Shown in pieces: positions 33,901 to 43,707 of a stretch of 64,000 bases of DNA. Location of the stretch: contig NW_004624730.1 in NCBI RefSeq assembly GCF_000247695.1, forward strand, positions 26,267,051 through 26,331,050. The letters run 5' to 3'. The DNA comes from Heterocephalus glaber (lineage: Eukaryota; Chordata; Mammalia; Rodentia; Bathyergidae). The notes under the pieces were generated by a model. That model made no database searches and had not been told where the DNA came from. It saw only the letters and a list, made by a program, of their open reading frames with translations. The number at the start of each line of letters is the position of its first letter. The stretch's first letter is position 1. The position numbers and the translations under genes are program-made.

Positions 33901-34400
33901 ATGGGGAGTTGGGGGGTGGTGGGATAAAATAAATAAAATGTATTTTTAAAAATAGAAAATAGGAAAAATTGTCAAGAACAAAATGAATTTGTTTCAAGGT
34001 ATAAAGTAACATGACTAGATTTTGCCTTATAATTTAAAAAAACTGAAACTCCAGATAGCAATTATTTATTGGAAGAGCCAGAAGATTGTCACTGGGAGAG
34101 GACACGAGGTGGAAGTCTGTAATATCTATTGATACATAGTCATTCATAAAGATGAATATTATTTTATGCTGTTTCCTAAATTCACACTACACTTAATATG
34201 GTAGACTCCAAAATGGCCCCCAATGATCTCCACTTCCTGCTATTCATAACTTATGTAAATCACCTCCCACATTCTATCAGGGTTGGCTTCTCTGATCAAT
34301 AGGAAATGGCTGAAATGATTTATGTAGCTTTCATACTAATGGACGGCCACAGATACATACATACATAGTAATGTCAAATAGTTATAAGAAGAATTAAGTG

Positions 34401-34491
34401 TGTGCTGGAGATTTAGCTCAGTGGTTTCCCTGCCTGCTGCACAAGCCCAAGGACCCAAGTTCAATCCCTGGTACCAAAAAAAAAAAAAAAA
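34401..34491 (+). mobile_element. ID-like SINE
   Basis: TGCTGGAGATTTAGCTCAGT, B box AAGTTCAATCCCTGG, 17-bp A tail. Direct repeats AGAATTAAGTGTG flank it. Confidence 0.92.
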
Positions 34492-34647
34492 AGAATTAAG
34501 TGTGATATGAGTACACAAACTGTGAGTTAGAGGAGCAGGTTTGGGAAGAGGTAAGGGAACTGCTGTTTTCTGAAGTAACAATTGATTAGAATCCCAAATG
34601 AAGTGAAAAGGCAAGGCAAGGAAATATCCAACGAAAATGAGTGCTAT

Positions 34648-35035
34648 GGCTTATACTGGATCTAGATGTCTCCCAAAGCCTCGTGACCTCATAGGTGGGG
34701 CTTTGGGGAGTGACTGAATCACAGGTGTGTGATACTAGATCATAGGTGTGATTCTGGATTAGTCCATTGATTGGTTTAGCTTAGTTCTGGGTGTGGATGA
34801 CATGAACAAATAGACTTGCAGTCTGGATGGAATAAAAAGAGAGAAAAGAAGGCACTACTTCCTGTCTGCCATTCCATAGACTGTTTCTCCTCTGCCATGT
34901 TGCCCTGCTTTGTGGCCAGCTGACTTTGGACTGAAATCTCCACAAACTGTGAGCTAAAATAAATCCTTCCTTCTTTAACTTGTGGATGTTGAGTATTTTA
35001 TCCAGGCAATGAGAAAGTAACTAAAACAGTGAATT
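34648..35035 (+). repeat. MaLR-type solo LTR, copy 1
   Basis: GTGGGGCTTTGGGGAGTGAC, GGTTTAGCTTAGTTCTGGGT, TGTTTCTCCTCTGCCATGTT and a polyadenylation-like AAAATAAATCCTTCC, then GAGAAAGTAACTAAAACAGT. The same order recurs at 61505-61880. No internal retroviral region. This resembles rodent ORR1/MLT-class LTRs. Confidence 0.75.
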
Positions 35036-35039
35036 GGAA

Positions 35040-35920
35040 CCATAAGTCTTTCAACAAATGGCTATGATAAGCATGGAAAATCCTTTCAATTATTTTCTAA
35101 ACATAATGGTTTCTTGCACCAAATACCTTTAGTTTGTTAAAACAGAGCAGCATACATATTTCTAGTTAAATATTTCATTGCTTATTATGTAGTCTAATTT
35201 TCGCAATGGAGACAAACTGTGATACACTGCTTATGCTATTTTTCTCTCAATTTAATCATTATTTATTTACTACACTGCTGATTTCCTCAGATTTGGCTAT
35301 CAAAAACTCCATAATAATATAAGGTCCTTTAAAGTCTCACAAATAAAGGAGGATTTTGTTTCTCAACAGTGAATATGATTTAACTAACTAACCTTTTAAA
35401 TTTTTTATTTTAGCTGGGTAAAAAAATTTGTAAAATAAAAATATTTCTATCTTTTGGCGAGTTCAAAAGAGAGGTAAACGTAACTTAAAGCAATGTATAT
35501 TTCCTAGTATCTCATCTGCCTTTTTTCTCTAACCTGAAATATTTAGAGCTAATACTATTTTCTTCATCAGCCCAAGGCAGAAGAGATGGAGGAATGAGTA
35601 GTAACGAAAACTCAATGGAACAATAGACTAAAATTTTTCTGGAAATACATTTTTTTATCATAAAGCAAACTCTTAATTTATAATAAGATATGTCAAAAAA
35701 CTAGAGAACACTAACCATGTAATAATAATGTATGGAAACATTTTCCCATATTTGCTTAATATTCTCTTTACAACAAAGACTATCCTGACAAACTGGTAAA
35801 GCAGACTGTATAATCTTCCTCTGCATGTTTTTATATTTATACAATATCTATCGTACCTGTACTATACTCACATTTAAATGATTTTGAAACTATACATATT
35901 CATATTTTACATATCCCACA
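35040..35920. other. HLTF intron, nothing recognisable
   Basis: AT-rich unique intron. Confidence 0.4.
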
Positions 35921-35937
35921 ACTTGCTTTATTCTCAT

Positions 35938-36017
35938 TTTTTTGGTACCGGGGATCGAACTCGTGTCCTTGCGCTTGCGAGGCAGGCGCCGGAACCACTG
36001 AGCTAAATCCCCGGCCC
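35938..36017 (-). mobile_element. ID-like SINE, near consensus, antisense
   Basis: Reads GGGCCGGGGATTTAGCTCAG on the minus strand with a CpG-rich body (GGCGCCTGCCTCGCAAGCGC) and a very short A tail. Direct repeats CTTGCTTTATTCTCA at 35922-35936 and 36017-36031. Confidence 0.95.
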
Positions 36018-36034
36018 TTGCTTTATTCTCAATG

Positions 36035-37540
36035 CCATGTATTTTTGAGGTTTATGCTTTTTAGTATTTGTAGCTCTAGTGTATTCATTTTAACTGATAG
36101 TACTGCATTATTTGAGTGGAATAATTTATTTTCCACTCCCTTATTGGATGTTTACATTATTCCCAGTATTTTGCTAAAACAATGTAATGAAAAGCATTTT
36201 TGTACATATACATGAATTCTAGGTGGTTTATCTTCAGCTCCGCTATATAGTACTTTTGCCTAGTTGCTCTCCATCATAATTGACACTCCCCTTCACAGCG
36301 TATGGAGAGTTCCTTCTGCTGTATAACCTTGTCTTACTTGGTGTCTGTAGGATTTTTAAATACTCAAAAAATGAGATGGTATGTTATTATGCCTTTAATT
36401 TACATTTCCCCAATAATTACATTTGCACATCTTTTCCTATGTTTACTGGTAATTTGCACTTTCTTTATCTGGACTGTATGTTTACATCCTTCAATTCTAT
36501 TACAATGTCTTACTAGAAATTGACTTGAAAATTCTTATACAGTCTAGATTCTCATCTTCTGTCAATCATATTTACCACACATACTTTTTCAGCATATCAG
36601 TTTTCATTTTGTTTTTAGTGCCTTTTGATACATGGAAATTTTAAATGTAGAATTTAATCTATTCCTAATGACTTTTTGTGTCCCATTAAACAAATCAGTA
36701 TCTACAACAGGCCCAGGCATTACCATGACTTCTCTCTCTACTCTTTGACTTCTATTTCTACAACGCTTCTCTTCCACAGATGTATTTGTTTTAGTCTTAA
36801 CACAGCTAGGACTAATTTTCTCAATCACTGCCATCTGCCTGCCAACGGAAAAAGTGCTTCTATGTATCAACTTAATTCTGGCTCAAATGAAAACATCTAC
36901 ATTTCTTTAAATTTCTAAAATTAGAATCAAGAGCCCTTTCAGGTCCATCTTTATTTCATTACTCTCCTTTTCATCTCATCACTTATCATTTAAAATTATT
37001 TATTTATTTATTTATTTATTTTATGTTTCCCCCATCATTAGATCACAAACCTCATGAAAATACTCTGCTATACCTCCAACATATAAAAGAAAAAAACCAA
37101 AGTATACAGATATAATTTGTTCCAGATCTCTTTAGAGCTAGTTCAGTCTTTTTCCTTAGACAATGTTTCTTTCCTATGAACTACAAAGTACAAATTTATA
37201 AGATTACTAACATTCTTAAATGAAAAGCCAATTCTACTCTGAAAATTATATCCTTACTAGAATTTAATACAAATTAAATTAAGCTTTAAAGCAGCCTTAA
37301 ATTATTTTGTGCCTTCACTAGAATAAATACCTCTGCTATTCAGGAGTAATGACCCTGGCATCATATTTTGATCTTTGTAAAACAAATACAACAGGAGAAG
37401 ACATTAAAACAAAACAACAACAAAACATAGTTTTTTTTTCCCTTTTCTCTATTTTCCAAACTTCTTGTAATATGACTCCATAACTTTTACAACTTATTTT
37501 TTTCACTAAAAAAACAGAAAAAAGCTAAAAACATAGCAGA
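36035..37540. other. HLTF intron with a (TTTA)n tract
   Basis: A TTTA/ATTT repeat occupies about 36991-37022. The remainder shows no recognisable exon or repeat. Confidence 0.45.
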
Positions 37541-37549
37541 TTTACTGAC

Positions 37550-37624
37550 CCTTTTTTAACATTTTCTTTTTCGCCATCGGAGGTGAGGTAAGTGAAAATG
37601 TTGCATCTTCTTTCTTAGATGATC
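37550..37624 (-). CDS. HLTF: HLTF exon 11 of 16 (lysine-rich linker)
   Basis: It encodes GSSKKEDATFSLTSPPMAKK followed by KMLKKG. The human counterpart is several residues longer in the middle, so this linker carries a small in-frame deletion relative to human. The KKKMLKKG tail is a plausible nuclear localisation element. The acceptor is TAGCAG at 37625. The donor is GTCAGT at 37549, less common than GTAAGT but valid. Phase 1 in and 1 out. Confidence 0.93.
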
Positions 37625-37760
37625 CTGCTAGGAGAAAAGGAACCCATAGAATTATTAAGATATTTTGAAATTCTTTCCTGTGCATAAGGGACAGGTACTT
37701 TCTGAAGACAAGAATCAGAATACCACTTTTATACTATCTTGATAGCTTCTGTTATTAAAT

Positions 37761-37779
37761 AATAATAATAATAATAATA
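37761..37779 (+). repeat. (AAT)n microsatellite
   Basis: Six AAT units. Confidence 0.85.
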
Positions 37780-38109
37780 TATGGTAACCAAAATTGCTAC
37801 CTCTGACACTAAGCATCTCTCCAGAGTATCACGGTAAGACTGTTGTTTTCTGAAGGACTCATATGAAAATAAGGGCAAGCAGAAGCAAAGTTATTCAGCT
37901 CTCAGGTGGAAGATTTTTTCAAGGAAATAGATGTCTGACTCCTAATTACGAGGCTGCAAATTTTCAATTCAGTCCAGAAGTGATCAGTTATTTTCCAAAC
38001 ACAATACATTCTCTTCACTAAGAATACAATATGATCTGCACTAAAGGAAAATAAACATACTAAGAAAAAGGAAAAAAGTAAAGATACTAATTTTACACCT
38101 TTTGATCTT

Positions 38110-38310
38110 TGTTACAGTTTTGAGTTTATGGTTTATAACTAGGTGTCCCCTAAATATTCAGATAATGGTGTCCCATCTCATGAAATCCTAAGTTAGGAAA
38201 CCTTTGGAAGGTGACTGGATTATAGGGGCATTATAGCTGACGTTTTATTAGGAGATGGGGCCTGATGGGAAGATAATGTGAATATTTCCAAGAAGGCACT
38301 CCCAACCTAA
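38110..38310 (+). repeat. MaLR/MLT-like LTR fragment
   Basis: TTATGGTTTATAACTAGGTG, GGAAACCTTTGGAAGGTGAC and GGAGATGGGGCCTGATGGGA resemble the 5' half of old MaLR LTRs. Confidence 0.4.
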
Positions 38311-38545
38311 TTTTGTTGATTATCATTTATAGAAAATTATTTTGTCTTCAAACTGTTCATTGAATTGGCCTCATTTAATTCATTTAATACATATGGTAAA
38401 GTCCATGAAGAGTTTCAATGTAAAGAGCAGCCAAACTGAAGACCTATCACTAAAAATTTCTAAGCTATGTAGATGCAAATGAGTGGGATTTTACTTCAAT
38501 AATATTTAAGTATACATTATGAAGACTGAGAAGACATGCACATAC

Positions 38546-38587
38546 CTTTTAGCCTTTTATTCTCTGACTGCACATTTTTCAGTTTTC
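38546..38587 (-). CDS. HLTF: HLTF exon 10 of 16 (42-nt micro-exon-like)
   Basis: A very short exon encoding KLKNVQSENKRLK, basic linker sequence. The intron separating it from exon 9 is only 88 bases (38588-38675), near the lower limit for mammalian introns. The acceptor is TTTTTAG at 38588 and the donor GTATGT is at 38545. The phases are compatible (1 in, 1 out), so skipping exon 10 alone would keep the frame. Confidence 0.94.
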
Positions 38588-38675
38588 CTAAAAATTAAAC
38601 CAAAATAAGCATAAAAATGGGCACATGAGATTAGAATGTAGGACACATTATCAAATCAAATCCATTACATACTAC

Positions 38676-38755
38676 CTTTTATTTTGTGTGGCAATTCATT
38701 TGTCTCAATTTCCTCTGAATCACTGCTTTCAATGTGCTGGGCAGTAATTTTTCTT
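38676..38755 (-). CDS. HLTF: HLTF exon 9 of 16 (acidic SSDSEE linker)
   Basis: It encodes RKITAQHIESSDSEEIETNE followed by LPHKIK. The serine/acidic cluster IESSDSEEIET is conserved in mammalian HLTF and looks like a casein-kinase-type site. The acceptor is AATTTTAG at 38756 and the donor GTAGTA is at 38675. It enters in phase 2 and leaves in phase 1. Confidence 0.95.
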
Positions 38756-38764
38756 CTAAAATTA

Positions 38765-39260
38765 AGCATATAAAAGAAATTTTTATAAACTCAAAACACA
38801 GTGATATAAGAATACTGTTAATAAATGCAATAACGCTATTTTTGTCCTGCCTGTTTTCTTTTTGAAAAAAAATTTCAAGAGAAAGATTTTACTTAACTAA
38901 AAGTCAAATGTGCTAAAAGCATTCTGCATTCATAACTAGTAAGATGCATTTATTTACAAACTGCAGGACTACTACTATTAAATTTGAAAAATTAGGTCAT
39001 TTTAAAAATAATAATCATTACAATAGTGGGTTCAATATTCAAACATTCATTTAAAACACTTATATAAATCTAGAACAGAGAACTGCTTCATATCAATGAA
39101 AATACAGCTAATATTGAAGTGGCCAAATGCAAAAATATGATTCTTTCAGAATGAAAAGCTAAATAAATCTTGTGTTGAAACAGTGTAACAATGGTTAAAT
39201 GGCTGAGAACAATGGATCTTGCAGTTAAAACTTCTTCTGCCACAAATTTCACATGTGGCT
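38765..39260. other. HLTF intron, nothing recognisable
   Basis: AT-rich unique intron. Confidence 0.4.
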
Positions 39261-39267
39261 TATTTAA

Positions 39268-39432
39268 TAAAGAGGACTAAACCTAAGGCCTTCACACTGA
39301 GCTCCATCCCCAGCACTTTTTAAATTTTTTTATTTTGAGACAAGGGCTTGCTAAGTCATTAATTTGCCCAGGATACACTCAATCAAATCTGCAATCCTCC
39401 AGCCTAAACTTCTCAGGGTGCTGGGATTGCTG
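39268..39432 (-). mobile_element. B1-ID dimer SINE, antisense
   Basis: The antisense ID part CACTGAGCTCCATCCCCAGC is followed by TATTTTGAGACAAGGGCTTG and CTCAGGGTGCTGGGATTGC of B1. Confidence 0.8.
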
Positions 39433-39434
39433 TG

Positions 39435-39590
39435 TGATTTTAGGTAAATTACCTAATGTATATTTTCTATGCCTTAGTTTGTTCACTGTGAAAATAGGAG
39501 TTAATAAAATCAACATAAGATAGGATAAAATGTTAGTACACATAAAAGTCCTTAATATAGTGCCTGCTGCACAGTAAGCCTATCTGTATT
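39435..39590 (+). repeat. MIR SINE, sense
   Basis: TGTGTGATTTTAGGTAAATT, TATGCCTTAGTTTGTTCACT and TAGTGCCTGCTGCACAGTAA are in MIR order. Confidence 0.65.
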
Positions 39591-39594
39591 AGCT

Positions 39595-40450
39595 ATAAGA
39601 TATTTGTTGGCTCTTATTACTTTTCCACATCATTTTATTTCTATATTCTTTCATCTGATCTAGTCCACCTAAAAGTTCTGTGACTGAGGTTTATGGTTAG
39701 TTGAGACCTGAAGATTTGGGAAAAGGAAGATGGTGGGTACTGTTTCTGGGCTCAGTTCAGACAATGTTAATGACACAACTGACTGGCCACAGACTGAGAG
39801 TACCCTGGTATAACAATAACAGCAGGGTACATCTTTAGATACTGAAGGTAGGCTACACAGTATAACAAAAGCCCCGTATTTGGACCAACTTAAGAGGGTA
39901 AATGAAGCTCACAGAGTTTAAAGATTCAAAAAAGGATCAGAAGGAATAATGTGTTTTGTTCGAATTCATTCTGCATGGTTCTAGTCTATGTTAGTACAAT
40001 ACTCTCCCCAAGTAACTTCATCATGTTTTATTCCCATTACTGGTAAAGTAAAAAAAAGGACTGAAAAGAGCAAAAAATGTTTCTGTCACGTTTTATTCAA
40101 TTTTCAGGCCCTAAAATCCATAAAGAAAACTTTGGAAATTTTCAACGAAAACAAACTCAGGATTTAGTTCCCAGGTGAAAGAAACATGGAAAAAGTGGTA
40201 GAGGATGAGTGATTATTAAAAATTAACACTTCATTTATTTTATATATTAGTATACTTTTCTTCACTTGTAACCCTCTATCTGCCTAAGTCATAGTGATTT
40301 TAGCAATTTGAAACTTTAAAATGTATTTAATATAACTACCCAATTAAGATACAATGGTCATCTCATATACATCGACATACATAAATATATAGATATACAT
40401 ATGCAAACAGAAGCTTAAATAAATATATTTCATTTAATTAAAACCATAAT
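39595..40450. other. HLTF intron, nothing recognisable
   Basis: AT-rich unique intron with a short alternating ATATA/ACATA stretch near 40370-40400. Confidence 0.4.
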
Positions 40451-40460
40451 AAGAGTTTAC

Positions 40461-40554
40461 CTTTTGGGATGGGAGCTAAAGAATTCTGATATGGAATACT
40501 TATTCTTCTTAATATGTGAAATACTGGGTTCTTCATTACATCTAGATCCTTCTA
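40461..40554 (-). CDS. HLTF: HLTF exon 8 of 16 (variable linker)
   Basis: It encodes VEGSRCNEEPSISHIKKNKY followed by SISEFFSSHPKR, matching the linker that in human reads SRCSEQPSISDIKEKSKFRM and onward. The acceptor is TTTGAAG ending at 40555 and the donor GTAAAC starts at 40460. It enters in phase 1 and leaves in phase 2. Sequence identity to human is visibly lower than in the ATPase exons, as expected for this region. Confidence 0.92.
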
Positions 40555-40748
40555 CTTCAAAGAAAAAGAAATACGTAGATAACTGGCAAACTGTCTTAAA
40601 CTAGCAGTATCTCTCATACTCCTACTTTTAACTTTCCAATTACTTATATTTAGTTTTCTTAGCATCTTCATTCAAGTCCCCTGTTCCCTCAGTAAAACAA
40701 ATTTTTCCTAAACTAATATTTTCCCATTACAAAGTACCTTCAACTTTT

Positions 40749-40793
40749 TTTTTTTTTTTTGGTACCGAAACCACTGAGCTAAAACCCTGGCCC
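40749..40793 (-). mobile_element. ID-like SINE with internal deletion
   Basis: Only a T tract, GGTACCG, then AACCACTGAGCTAAAACCCT and GGCCC remain, so the middle of the element including the B box is missing. Direct repeats TACCTTCAACTTTT at 40735-40748 and 40794-40807 show a single insertion. Confidence 0.88.
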
Positions 40794-40809
40794 TACCTTC
40801 AACTTTTGG

Positions 40810-41615
40810 ACTCTGTCTTCCTCTAGTAGCCATCAGTCAGTCCTTACATTGGCTAAATTTCCTTCTGTACCGAGACAGCTAAGAGATGCGTGGGAGAGTG
40901 GGGATTACAGACCCAGCTTATCTAAAAATTCTTTAGAATGATGTAAATATTGAATCTTCTGCTTAGATTGTAACTCCATTTACTCTCACATGACCTTATT
41001 CATTTTATGAGGAAAATGAGATGCCTATTTTCTATAGAATTCCAATTTTCCTACTTTTATCCTCTTATTTGTCTACATATTCCTGCAACCTTACTTCCTT
41101 TTCCCTCTAATGTTCACTCATCTTATTCTTGTTTCCATTTCTTCCTACAGGTCTACTATTCTCTCCACTGCATACAAAAATATTTCCCAACCCATAGATT
41201 TCTTTCCTACAACTATAAAACAAAATCCCACTCTCAATTCTGCTCTCTTGAAATGCTTTCTACTTCTCTTTCCTATCCCAAATTTAAACAGTACAGTTAT
41301 TTCCAGTTCTTCACCTACTATTCTTATCTGACATACTTAGTCTTGCTCTGCTTTAAACTACCTTCAGAAATTAATCATGTGAAGATCATTTAACTGCTAA
41401 AATCATAGATCTCTTTTCATTTCTCCACTGACTTCAGAATTTGGCTCAAACCCATTTTTCTAGCTTTACCTGGTGCTATCCATGGATACCGCACTATAAA
41501 TAACATAAAATACACTGAAGTCTAAGAACAAAACATCCTCCCTAATTTTACTCCTCCCATGTCTTTATCGTGGAATTGTTCTCTCAACCAAAAGTGCTTT
41601 TCTTCCCCAGATTTT
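40810..41615. repeat. Unresolved, probably old LINE-like, pyrimidine-rich
   Basis: CT-rich sequence in the style of 15160-16070, with an unremarkable 128-codon frame (41007-41393) that has no family signature. A direct-repeat copy for the following L1 lies at 41616-41631. Confidence 0.3.
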
Positions 41616-41631
41616 CTGACTAGTGTACTAT

Positions 41632-42123
41632 CTGTGACAATGGGATGTTGAGATCCCCCACTACAATTGTATTAGTGCATATATGTCTTTTCATGTCCAT
41701 TAGTATTTGTTTTATATAGTTGGGCACACTAGTGTTTGGTGCATAGATATTTATGATTGTCATCTCTTCCTCTTGGATTGTTCCCTTTACAAGGATGTAG
41801 TGACCTTCTTCGTCTCTCTTAATCAGTGTTGGTTTGAAATCTACTTGATCTGCAAAGAGGATAGCTACTCCTGCTTTTTTTCTGATTCCGGTCACAAGGA
41901 GTATTGTTTTCCACCCTTTAACTTTCAGTCTATGAGTTTCCTTTTGAATTAAGTGTGTTTCTTGTATGCAGCATATTGTTGGATTTTGCTTCTTGACCCA
42001 TTCTGCCAGTCTATTTCTTTTGACTGGTAAATTGAGACCATTAACTTTGATGGTTATAACTGAAATGTATTGACTTATCATTGCCATGACTTTCTCTTTT
42101 TGTTGGGTTCTCCCCCTTTGCAT
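41632..42123 (-). pseudogene. L1 ORF2 N-terminus (endonuclease domain), truncated
   Basis: An open 160-odd codon frame with INGLNLP-like VNGLNLPVKRNRLAEWVKKQ, PTICCIQETHLI (catalytic glutamate of the endonuclease), NIYAPN and VVGDLNIPLSQ (the GDFN-like motif). It ends at the element's border, so it lacks the C-terminal part of the endonuclease and the whole reverse transcriptase. Confidence 0.88.
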
Positions 42124-42362
42124 TTAATCTCTTGTCGTGCCAGATGGGTTCATTCTGCTTTGCTTCCTGGGGTTGTGATCCTCAATGTCTGTTCCTAAGA
42201 TATTGTGTAAAATTTTTTGGAGTGCTGGTTTGGTATTCATGAAGTTCCTAAGGTGCTCTTTGAAAGTATCTTATCTCTCTATCAATTTTGAAAGATAGTT
42301 TTGCAGGGTACATCAATCTGGGTTGGAGGCTGTTTTCTTTTGAGGGTTTGGAATATTTCACT

Positions 42363-43130
42363 TCAAGCTCTTCTTGCCTTGATGGTTTGTGTTGAGAAAT
42401 CTGCTGTGATTCTGATGGGCTTTCCTTTGTATGTGATTTGTTTCTTTTCTCTCACTGCTTGTAGAACTTTGTTCTTCTGTTGAGTTTCTGGAATCTTAAC
42501 AATTATATGCCTATGTGTAGATTTTTTTTTATCAAGGCTATTTGGAGTCCTATATGCCTCACTTATCTGTATGTCAAGTTCTTTTCCTCTGCTTGGGAAG
42601 TTTTCCGCCATTATTTCTGTGAAGAGTTTTTGTTATGTCATCTGCACTCTCTCCTGTTTCTTCATTGACTCCAATCAGTCTTATGTTATCCTTCTTTGCA
42701 TCGTCTAGCAGCTGCTGGATTGCTTTCTCATGTTCCCTTATAATTTTGAAGCAATTTTTCTTTTCCTGGTCATTAATTGCAATGTTATCTTCTATATCTG
42801 AAATTCTGTCCTCACATTGGGTCATTCTGCTGCATAGACTTTCAATGGAGTTTTTCATCTCCTGGAAATCTATTTGCATCTGTTTTATGGATTCCATTTG
42901 TTTCCCATGTTGGGATTTCATCATGTTCCTCAGCTCCTCTCTAGATGTATTAATCATATCTTGCACTAGGAGCACAATTTCTCCTGTTACCTGAGAAATT
43001 ATTTCTGATTTCATTTTTTCCAGATCCCCTTTTGTTGCCAGTTCAGTGGGTCCAGGTGGTTGAGTATCAGAGTATTCCATCTCATTTCCCTTTGAGGTTG
43101 CTGTAGGTGATCTGGAAGTCTGGTTTTGAG
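42363..43130 (-). pseudogene. L1 ORF1, nearly open, one frameshift
   Basis: The N-terminal frame includes LATKGDLEKMKSEIISQVTG and a coiled coil (SREELRNMMKSQHGKQMESI), then ISDIEDNI and the start of the RNA-binding part (NIRLIGVNEETGE). The frame shifts around 42575-42611, and the C-terminal domain follows (LDIQISEAYRTPNSLDKKKS, HIIVKIPETQQKNKVLQAVR, ITYKGKPIRITADF). The start codon is uncertain. Confidence 0.85.
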
Positions 43131-43194
43131 ACTTATTTGATGTTTTCTCATTTCGACTGGGGGGGCAGGCAGAGTGCTGTTGGCACCCGTGCAG

Positions 43195-43390
43195 CTCACC
43201 TCCTCTGAGCTGGGAGAGGTGGGACAGGGGCCAGGAGTGGTGGTAGGGATGGTGGCCAGGAAGCCCCTTTCTCTGGACCAGGAGCATTGGGATGGTGGCT
43301 CAGAAGCCCCTACCTCTGGGCCGGGAGCAGTGGGACGGGTGGTGGCCCGGAACCCCCTTCCTCTGGGCTGGGAATGGCAGGACAGATGGC
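43195..43390 (-). repeat. L1 5'UTR tandem units, about 45-50 bp
   Basis: On the plus strand the unit CCTCTGGGCCGGGAGCAGTG then GGACGGGTGGTGGCCCGGAA recurs about four times with drift (43201, 43265, 43312 and 43358 areas). GC-rich with CpGs, unlike its surroundings. Such repeats resemble the promoter monomers of rodent L1s. Confidence 0.7.
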
Positions 43391-43575
43391 CTGACTGGTG
43401 TACTATCATCTAATTGAATCATCTCCTTGATGAAACCTTTGCTGACTGGCAATTCTCACAAGGATATTTAGAAAGAAATCCTACATTTTTGTTGTAACAA
43501 CCCAAAGTTGGAATTACATAAGTTGTTTGGAAAATATAACTCAAATATCAGGTCATATTCAAAATTACAGCTTAC

Positions 43576-43651
43576 CTTTGCTTAGTCCATCTGCCTTTTC
43601 ACTGGTACTGTTTCCTCCAAGCTTCATAGACTCATGGCTAACACTATATTC
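43576..43651 (-). CDS. HLTF: HLTF exon 7 of 16 (variable linker; possible 9-nt 5' extension)
   Basis: It encodes EYSVSHESMKLGGNSTSEKA and DGLSK, the start of the fast-evolving linker inserted in the ATPase lobe. Two in-frame acceptors lie 9 bases apart: TGTAAG, giving a start at 43651, and CACCCAG, giving a start at 43660 and three extra residues ECK. The first agrees best with the human protein, where EYN follows directly. The second has the better pyrimidine context. The donor GTAAGC is at 43575. L1 sequence begins about 50 bases upstream of the acceptor, and an antisense L1 starts about 185 bases downstream of the donor. Confidence 0.9.
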
Positions 43652-43707
43652 CTTACATTCCTGGGTGAAAAGGTACATTTCTTTAATGGTACTACTGTAA
43701 GTTTTAA

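Larger units (their letters stand above)
41632..43390 (-). mobile_element. L1 with intact 5' end but no 3' end, antisense
   Basis: On the minus strand it runs from GC-rich 5'UTR repeats (about 43390-43190) through ORF1 to the first third of ORF2, then stops inside the endonuclease region with no 3'UTR or poly(A). Direct repeats CTGACTAGTGTACTAT (41616-41631) and CTGACTGGTGTACTAT (43391-43406) flank it with one mismatch. Reading frames are longer than in any other L1 here, so it is the youngest in the window. Confidence 0.88.

Noticed and set aside
41007..41393. 128-codon frame rich in serine, phenylalanine and tyrosine
   Set aside because: Pyrimidine-rich repeat-like DNA gives this composition by chance. 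No domain or splice context.
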